A DNA stretch of 41,850 nucleotides, taken from contig JAIEQI010000054.1 in the NCBI GenBank assembly GCA_019747875.1, forward strand, positions 1-41,850. The letters run 5' to 3'. The position numbers and the translations under genes were made by a program. A model generated the notes under the pieces. That model saw only the letters and a program-made list of their open reading frames with translations, did not search any database and was not told the origin of the DNA. This stretch comes from Candidatus Obscuribacterales bacterium (GTDB lineage: Bacteria > Cyanobacteriota > Vampirovibrionia > Obscuribacterales > Obscuribacteraceae). This document shows positions 32,508-41,708 of the stretch, in pieces (position 1 is the stretch's first letter; each line of letters starts with the position of its first letter).

Positions 32508-32608
32508 CGCGTCCCCTTCCCAGTGGTCCTATTCGGACCGAATATCATTTTTTTTCCGGATCGAACAGCCGTATAAAGAAGCTGTCCTTCCCTTTAGTAA
32601 GCACGTCC

Positions 32609-32637
32609 ATAGTACCTGCATACGCTCACTAGAGCAA
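32609..32637 (-). promoter_or_regulatory. predicted promoter of the outer-membrane-type gene
   Basis: On the minus strand TTGCTC (32637-32632) and TACTAT (32614-32609) are 17 bases apart, giving a leader of roughly 95 bases before the ATG at 32507. Confidence 0.4.
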
Positions 32638-32745
32638 CTTCTTTGAATCCCGGGGAAACCCATAACTTTTAGTACTTCCAGACCAAAAAATGCTGACCCT
32701 CCTGCTTGACAGCACGGCAAATATGCCAGTTCTCCATTAGCAGGC

Positions 32746-32774
32746 TTGACGGATCGACCGGATTTGCGTAATTT
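32746..32774 (+). promoter_or_regulatory. predicted promoter of the NarL-type regulator
   Basis: TTGACG (32746-32751) and TAATTT (32769-32774) are separated by 17 bases, close to the sigma-70 consensus. The leader to the TTG start at 32910 would be about 130 bases, long enough for post-transcriptional control. Confidence 0.55.
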
Positions 32775-32909
32775 AGCAGCGAATAGCCTTTAATAACATT
32801 TCACACCGCGCGGCGGCCTTGATAGAATTAGACCCTTAAAAAGCTTTGTCAAGCTGGCATCATAGCCAGGTAGAACGAAGGAAGACAAGAAAAGAGACTG
32901 GAGTACTCC

Positions 32910-33722
32910 TTGGAATCGGTTCAACCCCCGCGACATACAGCGTTTCGACCCAAGACGGTCGTTTGTGAAAGACACGAACTGATCAGGTTCGGACTGAAGA
33001 GAGTCGTCTCGGAAGTCTTGGAAATCATAGGCGAAGCATCAGACGGCATGGCAGCGACAGAAATCATTCGCCGCATGAATCCACAATTTGTAATCCTCGA
33101 TGTCGATCTAGATATCTTGAACGGGGTGGAAGTGGCACGGCGAGTAACGCAAGAAATGCCACAAACACATTTGCTCATTCTTACTGACTCTTACCATGCT
33201 ACTAAGTACCACAACCAACTCTTGAGAGCCGGCGTCCGCGGCTTCTGCCTGAAGAGTTCAGGTCCACGGACATTGTTCGATGCTATCGATCAGGTAGCAC
33301 GCGGACTGCCTTACTGCGATCCCAAGATAACGCAGTTGGTCAAGCAAACTCCAGTAAACGCGATGCCCAATACCAATCTCACGGATCGAGAGATTGAGGT
33401 GCTGATTCGCTTAGACCTTCGCAATAAAGAAATTGCCGAAGAACTCGATATGAAACTTAGAACTGTCGAAAAGCATATCGAATGCATACTTGCGAAGTTA
33501 AAAGTACCGACAAGAACGGCGGCAGCACTTAAGGCCGTACAACTTGGATATGTACTCCTGCCTAAGATGCCTGGCAGAGACCCAGTCACTGGCGTAACGT
33601 ACGAACAGACCGTAGCTGAATTGCAGGCAGAACTTGCTATCGCAAACGAACACTTGAAGGCGCTTTTGAAGCAAAACGAACTTCTCAAGGAAGCCCTTCA
33701 CGAAAAGATGCGCGGAACATAG
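32910..33722 (+). CDS. NarL/FixJ-family response regulator with C-terminal coiled coil, 270 aa
   Basis: Transcription factor with receiver domain (about 14-132) and LuxR-type HTH (about 154-215). The receiver has Asp64 in FVILDVD as likely phospho-acceptor, Thr92 and Lys115. The acidic pocket is weakened: the usual pair is Glu20-Arg21 (CERHELIRFG), which may reduce Mg-dependent phosphorylation. The HTH is typical: LTDREIEVLIRL, NKEIAEELDMKLRTVEKHI, ILAKLKVPTRTAAALKAV. After it lies an unusual coiled coil (about 231-265, QTVAELQAELAIANEHLKAL) that could mediate oligomerisation. The TTG start has GGAG six bases upstream. It is divergent from the outer-membrane-type gene and kinase cluster, so it may regulate them. 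Confidence 0.88.
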   Translation: MESVQPPRHTAFRPKTVVCERHELIRFGLKRVVSEVLEIIGEASDGMAATEIIRRMNPQFVILDVDLDILNGVEVARRVTQEMPQTHLLILTDSYHATKYHNQLLRAGVRGFCLKSSGPRTLFDAIDQVARGLPYCDPKITQLVKQTPVNAMPNTNLTDREIEVLIRLDLRNKEIAEELDMKLRTVEKHIECILAKLKVPTRTAAALKAVQLGYVLLPKMPGRDPVTGVTYEQTVAELQAELAIANEHLKALLKQNELLKEALHEKMRGT

Positions 33723-33787
33723 TTTACGAAAATCAAAGTTGAGATTAGCAAGGGGAACTTTATTCGTTCACCGAAACTCTGTTATGC

Positions 33788-34759
33788 TTGTCAACCTTAT
33801 ATCCCGAGTTAGGCAAGTCGGACATAGCCAGAGATAACACTGCCAAGAGTTTCAAACCCGGTGTGCCGCCCGGTCTGGTTTTCGCGTGCCTAGCCCTGTC
33901 TCTTTTGCCCCAAAGTGCTAGCGCAGGTGATGCCCTCCCATCGGCTCCAGAGCCACCGCCTACGTTCAAAGTAGCTGGTCGCACAAGTCGAGCAGTGCAA
34001 AAATACAGCGGACTAACCTGGATAACTGAACGCGGAATCAACCTGACCGGTACCCTCGCGGCAAAATTGGTTCTGCACGGGCAGCCTCGCTTTAAGGTTC
34101 AAACCTATAGCTTCACAGATTCATTAAAGGGTAAATTCAAGAAGGTCTCGCTTGATCTAAAAGATTGCTCTTACAAAAATGTCCCCCTGGGCGAACTGCA
34201 TGCCAGCACCATGATGCCGGTTCAGTTCAGACTGTTTAAATCAAAGAAGGGACAACCCGGCGTCGCCGCACCAGTTATGGTGGCGGTACATGGCCAAGTT
34301 GAGGAGTCGGATGTCTCCAAAGCGCTTGCCAGCCCAAGCATATCGTCTGAACTCAACTTCTTGCGCCTCACTCTTCCAGGTTTAGGCGATCAGCACCTGC
34401 AGGTTGTCGAGCCAAAAGTGAAACTCGAAAATGGCGTAGTCAAAATAAACACATGGCTGATAACAGCAAATGCTCCAAAAGAAACAGGTGTCAAGCTGGA
34501 TATATGCGCAAGTCCCGTGCTGCAAAACGATCGCTTCATCATGCTTAAAGAAACCAAAGTAGATTCTCCTGATATTGTGGAGCCAGAAAAATTCTCGGCA
34601 TTCAGCGAAGACTTACTAAATCCTTTGCTGGACTTCGGAAAATTCGATAGACATACGCATGCATTTCGACTGAACGAATTAAATGTTCAGGAGAAAAAAG
34701 TGAAATTTGCAGGTAAGCTATTACTGGCACCAAAGCCGGTAGCACCGACCATAAACTAG
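33788..34759 (+). CDS. DUF2993/LmeA-like secreted lipid-binding protein, 323 aa
   Basis: A hydrophobic stretch at about 27-46 (GLVFACLALSLLPQSASA) is a signal peptide. The rest has the DUF2993 pattern: a long run of amphipathic strands with a conserved-looking LKGKFKKVSLDLKDCSYKNV near the front, repeated V-x-G/L-x-x segments, and a final strand block VQEKKVKFAGKLLL. The family includes LmeA, a periplasmic phospholipid-binding protein, and has many cyanobacterial members. The TTG start at 33788 has no clear ribosome site; a GTG at about 33862 just before the signal peptide is possible. The GerMN lipoprotein starts 13 bases after its stop, so the two are almost certainly co-transcribed and both face the envelope. 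Confidence 0.6.
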   Translation: MSTLYPELGKSDIARDNTAKSFKPGVPPGLVFACLALSLLPQSASAGDALPSAPEPPPTFKVAGRTSRAVQKYSGLTWITERGINLTGTLAAKLVLHGQPRFKVQTYSFTDSLKGKFKKVSLDLKDCSYKNVPLGELHASTMMPVQFRLFKSKKGQPGVAAPVMVAVHGQVEESDVSKALASPSISSELNFLRLTLPGLGDQHLQVVEPKVKLENGVVKINTWLITANAPKETGVKLDICASPVLQNDRFIMLKETKVDSPDIVEPEKFSAFSEDLLNPLLDFGKFDRHTHAFRLNELNVQEKKVKFAGKLLLAPKPVAPTIN

Positions 34760-34772
34760 AAAGTCTTATAAA

Positions 34773-35375
34773 ATGCGCTCCACACTCGTCGCTTGTTTTG
34801 CTTCGATGACTTTGTGCGTTGCTCTTTTGAATGCCTGCGTTCATCGAACAGTTTTGGACGATTTGCCGGCCAAAGCTATCCCCGGTATTTCAAGATTCAA
34901 TGCACCAGTCCACCAGGCTTTAGAAAGAGGAAGCATTGAGGCCAGGCAGCTGATTCAAGAAGCTGAGAAGGTTGCGGCAAAGAAAGAAACCAGTATCTGG
35001 CTGGTTAAGTCAAATCAGACCGACATGGTACTAGTTCCTGTCACTAGAAAAGGCGCTGCCTCCGTAAATGGCGCCGTCAAAGCACTCTTGGACGGACCGT
35101 CCGAAGCTGAATCTCGGAACGGCTATGGAAGTGAGATCCCCAGAGGAACCGTGCTGCTGGACGTCAAAGAAAGCGATAAGGCGATTGAAATCAACCTGTC
35201 TCGCCGCTTCGCTTCAGGTGGTGGCACCAGCTCAATTGAAACCAGGCTTCAGCAATTGAGCAAAACCATTCGCCCAATCGCTGGCGAAAAGCCTGTGTTC
35301 TTGAATGTGGAGAATAGGCGACTGACCATGACCCCGGGCGAAGGCATTGAAGTCAAACAGCCGATCAATATGTAG
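34773..35375 (+). CDS. GerMN-domain lipoprotein, 200 aa
   Basis: Residues 1-22 are a lipoprotein signal peptide with lipobox LNAC (Cys22). A GerMN domain follows (about 70-195): STIWLV-like first strand, ALLDGPSEAE, the strand turn SEIPRGTVLLDVKESDKAIEI, NLSRRF, and TRLQQLSKTI, then a VFLNVENRRL strand. GerMN domains occur in spore germination GerM and in LpqB and other envelope lipoproteins, probably for protein or ligand contacts. No spore context is seen. The gene follows the DUF2993 gene by 13 bases. The downstream gene is convergent. Confidence 0.85.
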   Translation: MRSTLVACFASMTLCVALLNACVHRTVLDDLPAKAIPGISRFNAPVHQALERGSIEARQLIQEAEKVAAKKETSIWLVKSNQTDMVLVPVTRKGAASVNGAVKALLDGPSEAESRNGYGSEIPRGTVLLDVKESDKAIEINLSRRFASGGGTSSIETRLQQLSKTIRPIAGEKPVFLNVENRRLTMTPGEGIEVKQPINM

Positions 35376-35446
35376 CAAATATATAACAAATTGTTTGGAC
35401 ATCCATTTGCCTGTCCCAACGATTTGTTTGTCTGCCTTGCAGCCTT

Positions 35447-36976
35447 TTATTTACTTGCTTCAGCAGGAACCGCTGATTCATCCACTTTGCGTTTTGCTTT
35501 GTGGTGCAAGACATGCCAATCGATCGTCAGATCTGCACCCTGCGTTTCGTATTTCTCTTCCCAACTGTTGAAGAGATCAAAGCAGGCGTGATCTATGTAA
35601 CTGACATTGGTGATGTCGATGTGCAGATCAGCATCATGCGGAACTCTATCCAATGCAGCCGTAAGTTTTGGCAAGCTCAAGAAAGTAGCAGCACCGGATA
35701 AGGTCAACGTGGTGCGGTTTCCTTCGTGAGAAGTTTCCACGTCAAGTTTGCAGAACACATAGAGAAGCTTAAGCACTGACAGAACTATACCGGTAATCAC
35801 ACCGGTTAGCAGATCAGTAAATATTATGGTGCCCATGGTGGCAAGACAAATAAATAACTCTGACTTGCTATGTGAGGCGAACGCCTTAACACCTTTTATA
35901 TTCAACAGTTTGTACCCTGTATAAACCAGGAGCGCAGCCAGTGCCGAGCTTGGTATCAAGCGCAAAAGGAACGGAAAACAAAGTACGAACAGTACCAACC
36001 AGCATCCGTGGAGAATCGCTGACACTCTAGTTTTGGCACCAGCTTTGATATTTACTGAACTTCGAACAATGACGCCAGTAAGTGGAAGTGCACCGACAAA
36101 GCCGCAAAGTGTGTTGCCCACGCCTTGAGCCAGGAGTTCCTTGTCATAATTGCTCTTATTTCCAGGCACCATACGGTCAACAGCATTGGCTGTGAGGAGC
36201 GTTTCTGCACTGGCAATCAATGCAATTGCAAGGGCTTCTTCCCAGAGGTTCCATCCGAGTTTTTGAAACGCACTAAAGTCTATGAAGTTGATGGAAGCGA
36301 ACAGGTTGTCCGGCAATGCCACTTTGTTAACGTCCAAACTCAAAACAACAGAAATTATAGTCACAGCAAGAATGGATATTAGCGCTGAAGGGATTGCAGA
36401 GCGCAATTTTTCGAAAGGCATTTTCTCCCAAAGGAGGATGATAGCGATGGTAATCAAGCCCATTAAAGCGGCAATGTGGTTCATGTCATGATTTTGATTG
36501 AGACAATGATAAAGAGACGAAGGAATGGACAGCAAATTATCCAGCCCGGTGCCCTTGGGTTTGCCATCGAGCATCACATGAAACTGGCTCGCCAAGATCA
36601 GAAGACCGATTCCTGAAAGCATGCCTTGCACCACCGCTGGTGATACCGCTCTAAAAATCCGGCCTAGTTTGAAAACACCAAATGAAAATTGGAACAAACC
36701 AGCGACAAGGATTATGGGACCAAGTGCGGCGAGTCCGAATTTATTGACGATCTCAAAGACCATTACGGTCAGACCGGCAGCAGGTCCACTAACTTGAAGA
36801 GGACAGCCCGAGAGGGTGCCGACGACAAGACCGCCGATGATACCGGCTAACAAGCCTGAAACAGGTGGGCAGCCGGATGCTATCGCGATACCCATACACA
36901 GGGGCAAGGCTACAAGAAACACGACCATTGACGCTAGGAAGTCATGACGCCATTTAGCGTCGAAAAGTGTAATCAC
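35447..36976 (-). CDS. SulP/SLC26-family anion transporter with STAS domain, 509 aa
   Basis: Inner-membrane transporter of sulfate, bicarbonate or a related anion. About a dozen hydrophobic segments fill residues 12-410. The opening DFLASMVVFLVALPLCMGIA and GLLAGIIGGLVVGTLSG, the SGPAAGLTVMVFE segment and the PLTGVIVRSSVNIKAGAKT block are typical. A cytoplasmic STAS domain follows (about 425-490, TLSGAATFLSLPKL and HIDITNVSYIDHACFDLF). I choose the GTG at 36976 because GAGG lies six bases upstream; a GTG four codons earlier has no site. The substrate cannot be told from sequence; some cyanobacterial members (BicA) carry bicarbonate. Confidence 0.88.
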   Translation of the reverse strand: MITLFDAKWRHDFLASMVVFLVALPLCMGIAIASGCPPVSGLLAGIIGGLVVGTLSGCPLQVSGPAAGLTVMVFEIVNKFGLAALGPIILVAGLFQFSFGVFKLGRIFRAVSPAVVQGMLSGIGLLILASQFHVMLDGKPKGTGLDNLLSIPSSLYHCLNQNHDMNHIAALMGLITIAIILLWEKMPFEKLRSAIPSALISILAVTIISVVLSLDVNKVALPDNLFASINFIDFSAFQKLGWNLWEEALAIALIASAETLLTANAVDRMVPGNKSNYDKELLAQGVGNTLCGFVGALPLTGVIVRSSVNIKAGAKTRVSAILHGCWLVLFVLCFPFLLRLIPSSALAALLVYTGYKLLNIKGVKAFASHSKSELFICLATMGTIIFTDLLTGVITGIVLSVLKLLYVFCKLDVETSHEGNRTTLTLSGAATFLSLPKLTAALDRVPHDADLHIDITNVSYIDHACFDLFNSWEEKYETQGADLTIDWHVLHHKAKRKVDESAVPAEASK

Positions 36977-37404
36977 TGTCCACCTCACTAAAAAACTGTA
37001 CGGTTAGGCACGATTCAGACTAAATACAAACCGGGAATACGCAAAAAATGATCTCCAAACTAACGACAGCAACTAATCAAATTTGTTTCTAAATTCTGGA
37101 ATATTGATCAAATCTAGCTTTCACCGCCTTCATATCTTTCGTCAAGCTTTCCGAAAAATAGTTTCTGCAACAAAGAAAACGTTAGGCTGGCCACCTCTAT
37201 TTTTTGCTATAGAGCCCATGCTGACTCTATTCTCAAGCTTTTGTTAAAGATGCCAGTAAGCTTAAATGGAACAAACAATTCAAATTGCTTTCGTTAACAT
37301 TGTCAAGCCCCGTAATAATGGCATCAGAACGCTTTCGCTAAGTTTCACTGTAGAATAGAAAGCCCTATGAAGGTTTCGCAGCTTCAAGCTGAAAGGACAT
37401 CGTC
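36977..37404. other. AT-rich divergent intergenic region
   Basis: About 430 bases between the divergent SulP and glnS genes. No RNA gene, repeat or credible ORF is seen. A TAGAAT at 37353-37358 could be a -10 for glnS, without a good -35. AAAGGA seven bases before 37405 is the glnS ribosome site. Confidence 0.5.
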
Positions 37405-39129
37405 GTGAACTCCTCTGCATCTGCACCGGCAACTCCTGCAAAACAAAATGACTTCATTAGAGACATCATTGATGAAGATCTCAAAGCCGGACGTCACAGC
37501 AAAGTAATTACACGATTTCCCCCAGAACCCAATGGTTTCCTCCACATAGGCCACGCAAAATCCATCTGCCTCAATTTTGGACTGGCATTAGATTATAGAG
37601 AGCGCCTGCCCGAAAGCGGAACGCGCTGCCACCTCCGATTCGACGATACAGATCCGGCAAAGGAAGACACACTTTTTGAAGACGGCATTCAAGAAGACGT
37701 TCGATGGCTGGGATTCCAATGGGATGGTCTGTATCACGCCAGCGACTACTTCGAGAAAATGTATGAGTACGCAGAACACCTGATCACTGCCGGCAAAGCT
37801 TATGTATGCAGCCTCACCGATGCCGAAATAAAACAATACCGAGGCACTGTGACCAATCCCGGACAAGCAAGTCCTTATAGGGATCGCAGCGTCGAAGAGA
37901 ACCTCGATCTATTCAGACGGATGCGCAAAGGAGAGTTCAAAGACGGCGAACATGTGCTGCGCGCAAAAGGCGATATGGCAAGTGCGAATATGAAAATGCG
38001 CGACCCATTGCTCTATCGCATTCGCCATACTGAGCACCATATGACCGGCGACAAATGGTGCATTTATCCAATGTACGATTATGCCCATCCGATCTCTGAC
38101 GCAATAGAAGGAATAACGCACAGCATCTGTACTCTTGAGTTTGAAAATAATCGCGAGCTGTATGATTGGGTAATCGACAATCTCATTGAATATGCCAAGT
38201 TCCCGAGCCGTCCGCGGCAGTATGAGTTCGCTCGCCTGAACCTGAACTATACGGTGATGAGCAAACGGAGATTACTGGAACTGGTGCAAGGCAACCACGT
38301 AAGGGGTTGGGATGACCCGCGCCTTCCGACTATTGCGGGCTTACGAAGACGCGGATATACACCTGAAAGCATTCGTGCATTCTGCGCAAGCGTTGGCGTT
38401 GCAAAGGCAAACAGCACAGTTGATATGGCTCAACTTGAGTTTTGCGTCCGCGATGATCTAAATCAAAAAGCGCCAAGAGTCATGGCTGTATTGAATCCAC
38501 TCAAAGTTGTTATCGAAAATTACCCTGATGATAAGGTTGAGGAACTCGAAGCCGCATACTGGCCGCATGATGTCCCAAAGGAAGGCTCGCGCAAAGTTCC
38601 GTTCTGCAAAGAGATTTATGTAGAACAAGACGACTTCATGCAAGATCCGCCAAAAGACTATTACCGGCTGGCGCCTGGAAAAGAAGTACGACTGCGTTAT
38701 TCTTATTGCGTCACCTGCACGGATGTAGTGAAGGATGAGACCGGCGAAGTAATCGAACTGCGTTGCACTTACGATCCCAAAACTCTTGGAGCCAACCCAG
38801 AAGGGCGAAAGGTCAAAGGGACCATCCACTGGGTAAGTGCGAAACATGCAGTCGATGCAGAGCTGCGTCTCTATGATCGGTTACTTTCTGATGAAGCTCC
38901 GCCTGCAGGCAAAGACAGTGAGTTTCTCAACGCAATTAACCCAAACGCTTTGCAGGTGCTAACCGCTTGCAAGCTGGAGCCGAGCTTGGCTTCCGCACAG
39001 GTAGGCGACCGCTTCCAATTTGAGCGTCAAGGGTACTTCATAGCTGACATTGACTCTAAGCCTGGCAACCAGGTCTTCAATCGAATCGTGACCCTAAAAG
39101 ATTCCTGGGCGCGGGCTCACAAAAAATAA
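37405..39129 (+). CDS. glnS: glutaminyl-tRNA synthetase, 574 aa
   Basis: Charges tRNA-Gln with glutamine. Class I synthetase signatures: [17 protein letters not shown] with HIGH at 47-50, the GlnRS-type [11 protein letters not shown] segment, and VMSKR (284-288) as the KMSKS loop. The two C-terminal beta-barrels are present (PLKVVIENY, then [19 protein letters not shown] and [10 protein letters not shown]). Length is close to E. coli GlnRS. The class is distinguished from GluRS by these barrels. The start is GTG with AAAGGA seven bases upstream. It stands ahead of rpmE, from which a small hairpin separates it. Direct charging is not the rule in Cyanobacteria and relatives, which normally use Glu-tRNA amidotransferase, so it may have been acquired by transfer. 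Confidence 0.95.
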   Translation: MNSSASAPATPAKQNDFIRDIIDEDLKAGRHSKVITRFPPEPNGFLHIGHAKSICLNFGLALDYRERLPESGTRCHLRFDDTDPAKEDTLFEDGIQEDVRWLGFQWDGLYHASDYFEKMYEYAEHLITAGKAYVCSLTDAEIKQYRGTVTNPGQASPYRDRSVEENLDLFRRMRKGEFKDGEHVLRAKGDMASANMKMRDPLLYRIRHTEHHMTGDKWCIYPMYDYAHPISDAIEGITHSICTLEFENNRELYDWVIDNLIEYAKFPSRPRQYEFARLNLNYTVMSKRRLLELVQGNHVRGWDDPRLPTIAGLRRRGYTPESIRAFCASVGVAKANSTVDMAQLEFCVRDDLNQKAPRVMAVLNPLKVVIENYPDDKVEELEAAYWPHDVPKEGSRKVPFCKEIYVEQDDFMQDPPKDYYRLAPGKEVRLRYSYCVTCTDVVKDETGEVIELRCTYDPKTLGANPEGRKVKGTIHWVSAKHAVDAELRLYDRLLSDEAPPAGKDSEFLNAINPNALQVLTACKLEPSLASAQVGDRFQFERQGYFIADIDSKPGNQVFNRIVTLKDSWARAHKK

Positions 39130-39194
39130 CAATAAGCTGACGATTCAGGCGATCGAGCTGACTTTTGCCGGTTTCCTTGCTAAGATTAGACTTT

Positions 39195-39215
39195 GCGCCT
39201 AATAGGCGCTATTTG
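39195..39215 (+). terminator. probable glnS terminator
   Basis: GCGCCT (39195-39200) pairs with AGGCGC (39204-39209) around AAT, followed by TATTTGTGTT. The stem is short, so termination may be partial and rpmE could receive read-through. Confidence 0.5.
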
Positions 39216-39244
39216 TGTTACACCATAAGTTTTGAAGGTTTGAG

Positions 39245-39463
39245 ATGAAGGAAGGTATTCATCCGAAGTACAGTGCCGTAACTGCAGTTTGCGTCTGCGG
39301 CAACCAGGTTGAACTCGGATCAACCAAACAACAAATCCGCGTTGAAATTTGCAGCGCCTGCCATCCTTATTACACTGGCCAGCAAAAAATCATCGACACC
39401 GAAGGAAGAGTCGACCGCTTCGTCAAGCGCTACAAGCTTGAAAAAGCCGGCAAAACCGAGTAG
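39245..39463 (+). CDS. rpmE: 50S ribosomal protein bL31, zinc-binding form, 72 aa
   Basis: Component of the central protuberance of the large ribosomal subunit. MKEGIHPKYSAVTAVCVCGN at the N-terminus, CSACHPYYTG and RVDRFVKRY are diagnostic. Cys16, Cys18, Cys36 and Cys39 are the zinc ligands of the C+ form, which is normally the form used when zinc is plentiful. AAGG lies about seven bases before the ATG. It precedes pyrF by 35 bases. Confidence 0.96.
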   Translation: MKEGIHPKYSAVTAVCVCGNQVELGSTKQQIRVEICSACHPYYTGQQKIIDTEGRVDRFVKRYKLEKAGKTE

Positions 39464-39498
39464 GACGGGTCAAGCGCGTGCCGCTTTCAACGAGCACA

Positions 39499-40224
39499 AT
39501 GGCTCGCGACCGCTTGATTTTGGCGGTCGATACATCAGATATCAACGAAGCTCGTCGGTACTTAGACGAGCTTCATGCGCATGTAGGCATCTTCAAGATT
39601 GGTCTGCAATTGTTTACACATTACGGACCTGAAATATTAAAGATTTTTCAAAGCACTGACGCAAAAATATTCCTCGATTGCAAGTTTCTCGACATCCCGA
39701 ATACGGTGGCAAAAGCGGCAGAGGCCGCAACAATGCATGGAATAGAGATGTTCACCATTCATGCATGCGGCGGTACGGAAATGCTCAAAGCAACGAGCGC
39801 GGCAGTTAGCGCCTGCGCGCAGAAACTGAACGTGCCACCGCCTACGATACTAGCAGTGACCGTACTTACAAGTATAAGTCCTGAGACTCTGCGCAATGAG
39901 CTCTCTGTCAGCTTGGACATGAAAGAGCAAGTAATTAAGTTGGCACGTCAATGTAAGGAATCCGGAATAACCGGCTTGGTTGCCTCTCCTGAGGAAGTGA
40001 GTGCTCTAAGAGCCGAAATCGGAAAGGAGATGGTGATTGTCACCCCTGGAGTGCGCCCCAACTGGGCAGACTCCAATGATCAAAAACGATTCACAACTCC
40101 TGCCCAAGCTATTAAAAACGGCTCCGATTACCTGGTAGTTGGTCGTCCAATTACTAGCGCAAAAGATCCGCGTGCGGCAGCACAGAGAATTGTGGAAGAA
40201 ATGCAAGAAGCGCTTGAGCTTTAG
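39499..40224 (+). CDS. pyrF: orotidine 5'-phosphate decarboxylase, 241 aa
   Basis: Last step of UMP synthesis, decarboxylating OMP. A TIM barrel with the motif LDCKFLDIPNTV, containing Asp60, Lys62 and Asp65 of the catalytic D-x-K-x-x-D; Lys33 in FKIGLQLF; TPGVRP (182-187) and YLVVGRPIT (211-219) for phosphate binding. This is the short bacterial type I form. I place the start at the ATG (MARDRLILAVD), as usual for the family; a GTG at 39478 would add seven residues and neither has a strong ribosome site. It lies just after rpmE on the same strand. Confidence 0.95.
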   Translation: MARDRLILAVDTSDINEARRYLDELHAHVGIFKIGLQLFTHYGPEILKIFQSTDAKIFLDCKFLDIPNTVAKAAEAATMHGIEMFTIHACGGTEMLKATSAAVSACAQKLNVPPPTILAVTVLTSISPETLRNELSVSLDMKEQVIKLARQCKESGITGLVASPEEVSALRAEIGKEMVIVTPGVRPNWADSNDQKRFTTPAQAIKNGSDYLVVGRPITSAKDPRAAAQRIVEEMQEALEL

Positions 40225-40278
40225 TTTGAAGCCCCAGGAAGCGCACGGTTAACGCTATCAGTTTTCGCGGAGTTCAAA

Positions 40279-41454
40279 ATGGGCGTATCTCAAGATCAAA
40301 GCAAAACTTCGCTCGCCGAATTTCGTAGTCAATTTATCGCGCTTCAAAACAAGCACTATCTAAATTTCGGTGCCCAGGGCGTAATCAGCGAAAGAACTCT
40401 TCAAGCGATGATGGAGAGTTATCACTTCGTTCAAGAGAACGGCCCTCTCAATAACACAATGTTTGAGTGGATCGTAAACCAGGCAAAGCAATTGAAAGAA
40501 ACGATCGCGAGCAACTTTGGCGGAGAAGCCGGCTCCTATGCGATCACACAAAATGCAACTGAAGGCTGCAATATCGCCCTTTGGGGCGTAGATTGGAAAG
40601 AAGGCGACCGCCTTTTATTGACAGATTCAGAACACAACGGTGTAGTGGCTGCTGCAAAACAACTGAGCAAACGTCGCGGTGTCATTCTCGATTACTGCGA
40701 CTTATCCAAGTTGCAATCAGACGAACAGATATTGAAGGAACTCGAGCAGTCCTTAAAGTCCAAACCAAGAATGTTTCTCTTCAGTCACGTCTTGTGGAAC
40801 ACAGGAGCGGTTTTGCCGGCCAAGCAGATCGCTTCACTTTGCCGCCAGTCCTCATGCATCAGCGTCATTGACGGGGCACAATCAGCTGGAGTTTTGCCGA
40901 TTGATGTAGCAGATATCGGAGCCGATGCTTACGCAATTACAGGACACAAATGGATGGGCGGTCCCGAGGGAGTTGGCAGCTTGCATGTAAGGGAAGAAGC
41001 CCTGGATTTTATCCAACCAACTTTTGTGGGATGGCGAAGCACCGTATACGATGGCTCAGAGAACCCACCGTTTTTGAAGGGTGCTGCAAGATTCGAAATA
41101 GCGACCTCACCTTTTCCATTGATGTCGGGGCTAGATCAAGCGTTACAGATTCATAGCTCATATGCAAGTGCGGAGGAGCGCTATCAGCGTATCGTCAGGA
41201 TTGCAAGAGCCTTGCGGGCGGAAATCGAGAGTCTGCCGGGAGTCAAATTCTTGAGTGAACGGCAGGACTCAAGCCTTGTTTCCTTCACTCTAGAGAATCG
41301 GTCTCCAGGTCAAATCGTTAAGGCACTAGAAGAGAACTTCAAAGTTACGGTGCGCACAATTCCGTTTCCGAGCTGTATCCGAGCCTCTGTGCATTATTTC
41401 TCAGAGGATGAGGCACGCGAATTCGCATCGGCACTCGCCGCAGTTTTGAAATAA
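40279..41454 (+). CDS. class-V aminotransferase-fold PLP enzyme, cysteine desulfurase/lyase-like, 391 aa
   Basis: PLP-dependent fold type I enzyme. Visible are NATEGCNIALW (92-102) near the phosphate site, the aromatic-stacking His119 in DSEHNG, Asp198 and Gln201 in VIDGAQSAG for the PLP ring, and the Schiff-base Lys224 in ITGHKWMGGPEG. The C-terminal small domain runs from about 290. No cysteine is found in a SufS/IscS-like active loop position, so sulfur transfer like SufS is uncertain. It resembles the isopenicillin-N epimerase/cystine lyase (C-DES) branch known from cyanobacteria. GGAG precedes the ATG by six bases. Substrate unknown. Confidence 0.85.
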   Translation: MGVSQDQSKTSLAEFRSQFIALQNKHYLNFGAQGVISERTLQAMMESYHFVQENGPLNNTMFEWIVNQAKQLKETIASNFGGEAGSYAITQNATEGCNIALWGVDWKEGDRLLLTDSEHNGVVAAAKQLSKRRGVILDYCDLSKLQSDEQILKELEQSLKSKPRMFLFSHVLWNTGAVLPAKQIASLCRQSSCISVIDGAQSAGVLPIDVADIGADAYAITGHKWMGGPEGVGSLHVREEALDFIQPTFVGWRSTVYDGSENPPFLKGAARFEIATSPFPLMSGLDQALQIHSSYASAEERYQRIVRIARALRAEIESLPGVKFLSERQDSSLVSFTLENRSPGQIVKALEENFKVTVRTIPFPSCIRASVHYFSEDEAREFASALAAVLK

Positions 41455-41520
41455 ACATGAACGAAGAATGTCGTCCCTTGCATTGCTTCTGCAGGCATAT
41501 GGGCATGTCGAGGAGCTTAG

Positions 41521-41590
41521 TATGGAGCGCGGACGTCCCGATACTGATGGCGATCTTATGTATGGAGCGCGGACGTCCCGTCCGCCCATA
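41521..41590 (+). repeat. palindromic repeat, one half copy and one full copy
   Basis: 41521-41540 is a half copy, TATGGAGCGCGGACGTCCCG. After 20 other bases a full copy follows at 41561-41590, identical to the one at 2118-2147 in opposite orientation. Confidence 0.8.
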
Positions 41591-41665
41591 GGCAGATTCT
41601 ACTATCTACGCTACAGCTTTAGGGAGACTCTACCTCTTGCGAAACTCCGAATGCGTAGCTGCAAC

Positions 41666-41708
41666 GCGCTTCGCGCTTATGGGCGGACAAGATGTCCGCG
41701 CTCCATAC
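41666..41708 (-). repeat. palindromic repeat with long flank
   Basis: On the minus strand TATGGAGCGCGGACATCTTG then TCCGCCCATAAGCGCGAAGC. The loop CATCTTG is that of the GAGCGCCGGC-type element at 1996-2021, linking the two types. The AAGCGCGAAGC flank is shared with the copy at 19833-19874. Confidence 0.8.

Larger units (their letters stand above)
32508..32909. other. divergent intergenic region with two predicted promoters
   Basis: This 402-base stretch has no credible gene. It holds a promoter for each flanking gene (listed separately). The remaining sequence, including a GCGCGGCGG palindrome-like patch near 32808-32816, shows nothing I can name. Confidence 0.6.

Noticed and set aside
36977..37404. 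Possible tRNA or riboswitch in the glnS leader
   Set aside because: No T-loop (GTTCGA-type) signature, acceptor stem or conserved riboswitch core could be found by eye.
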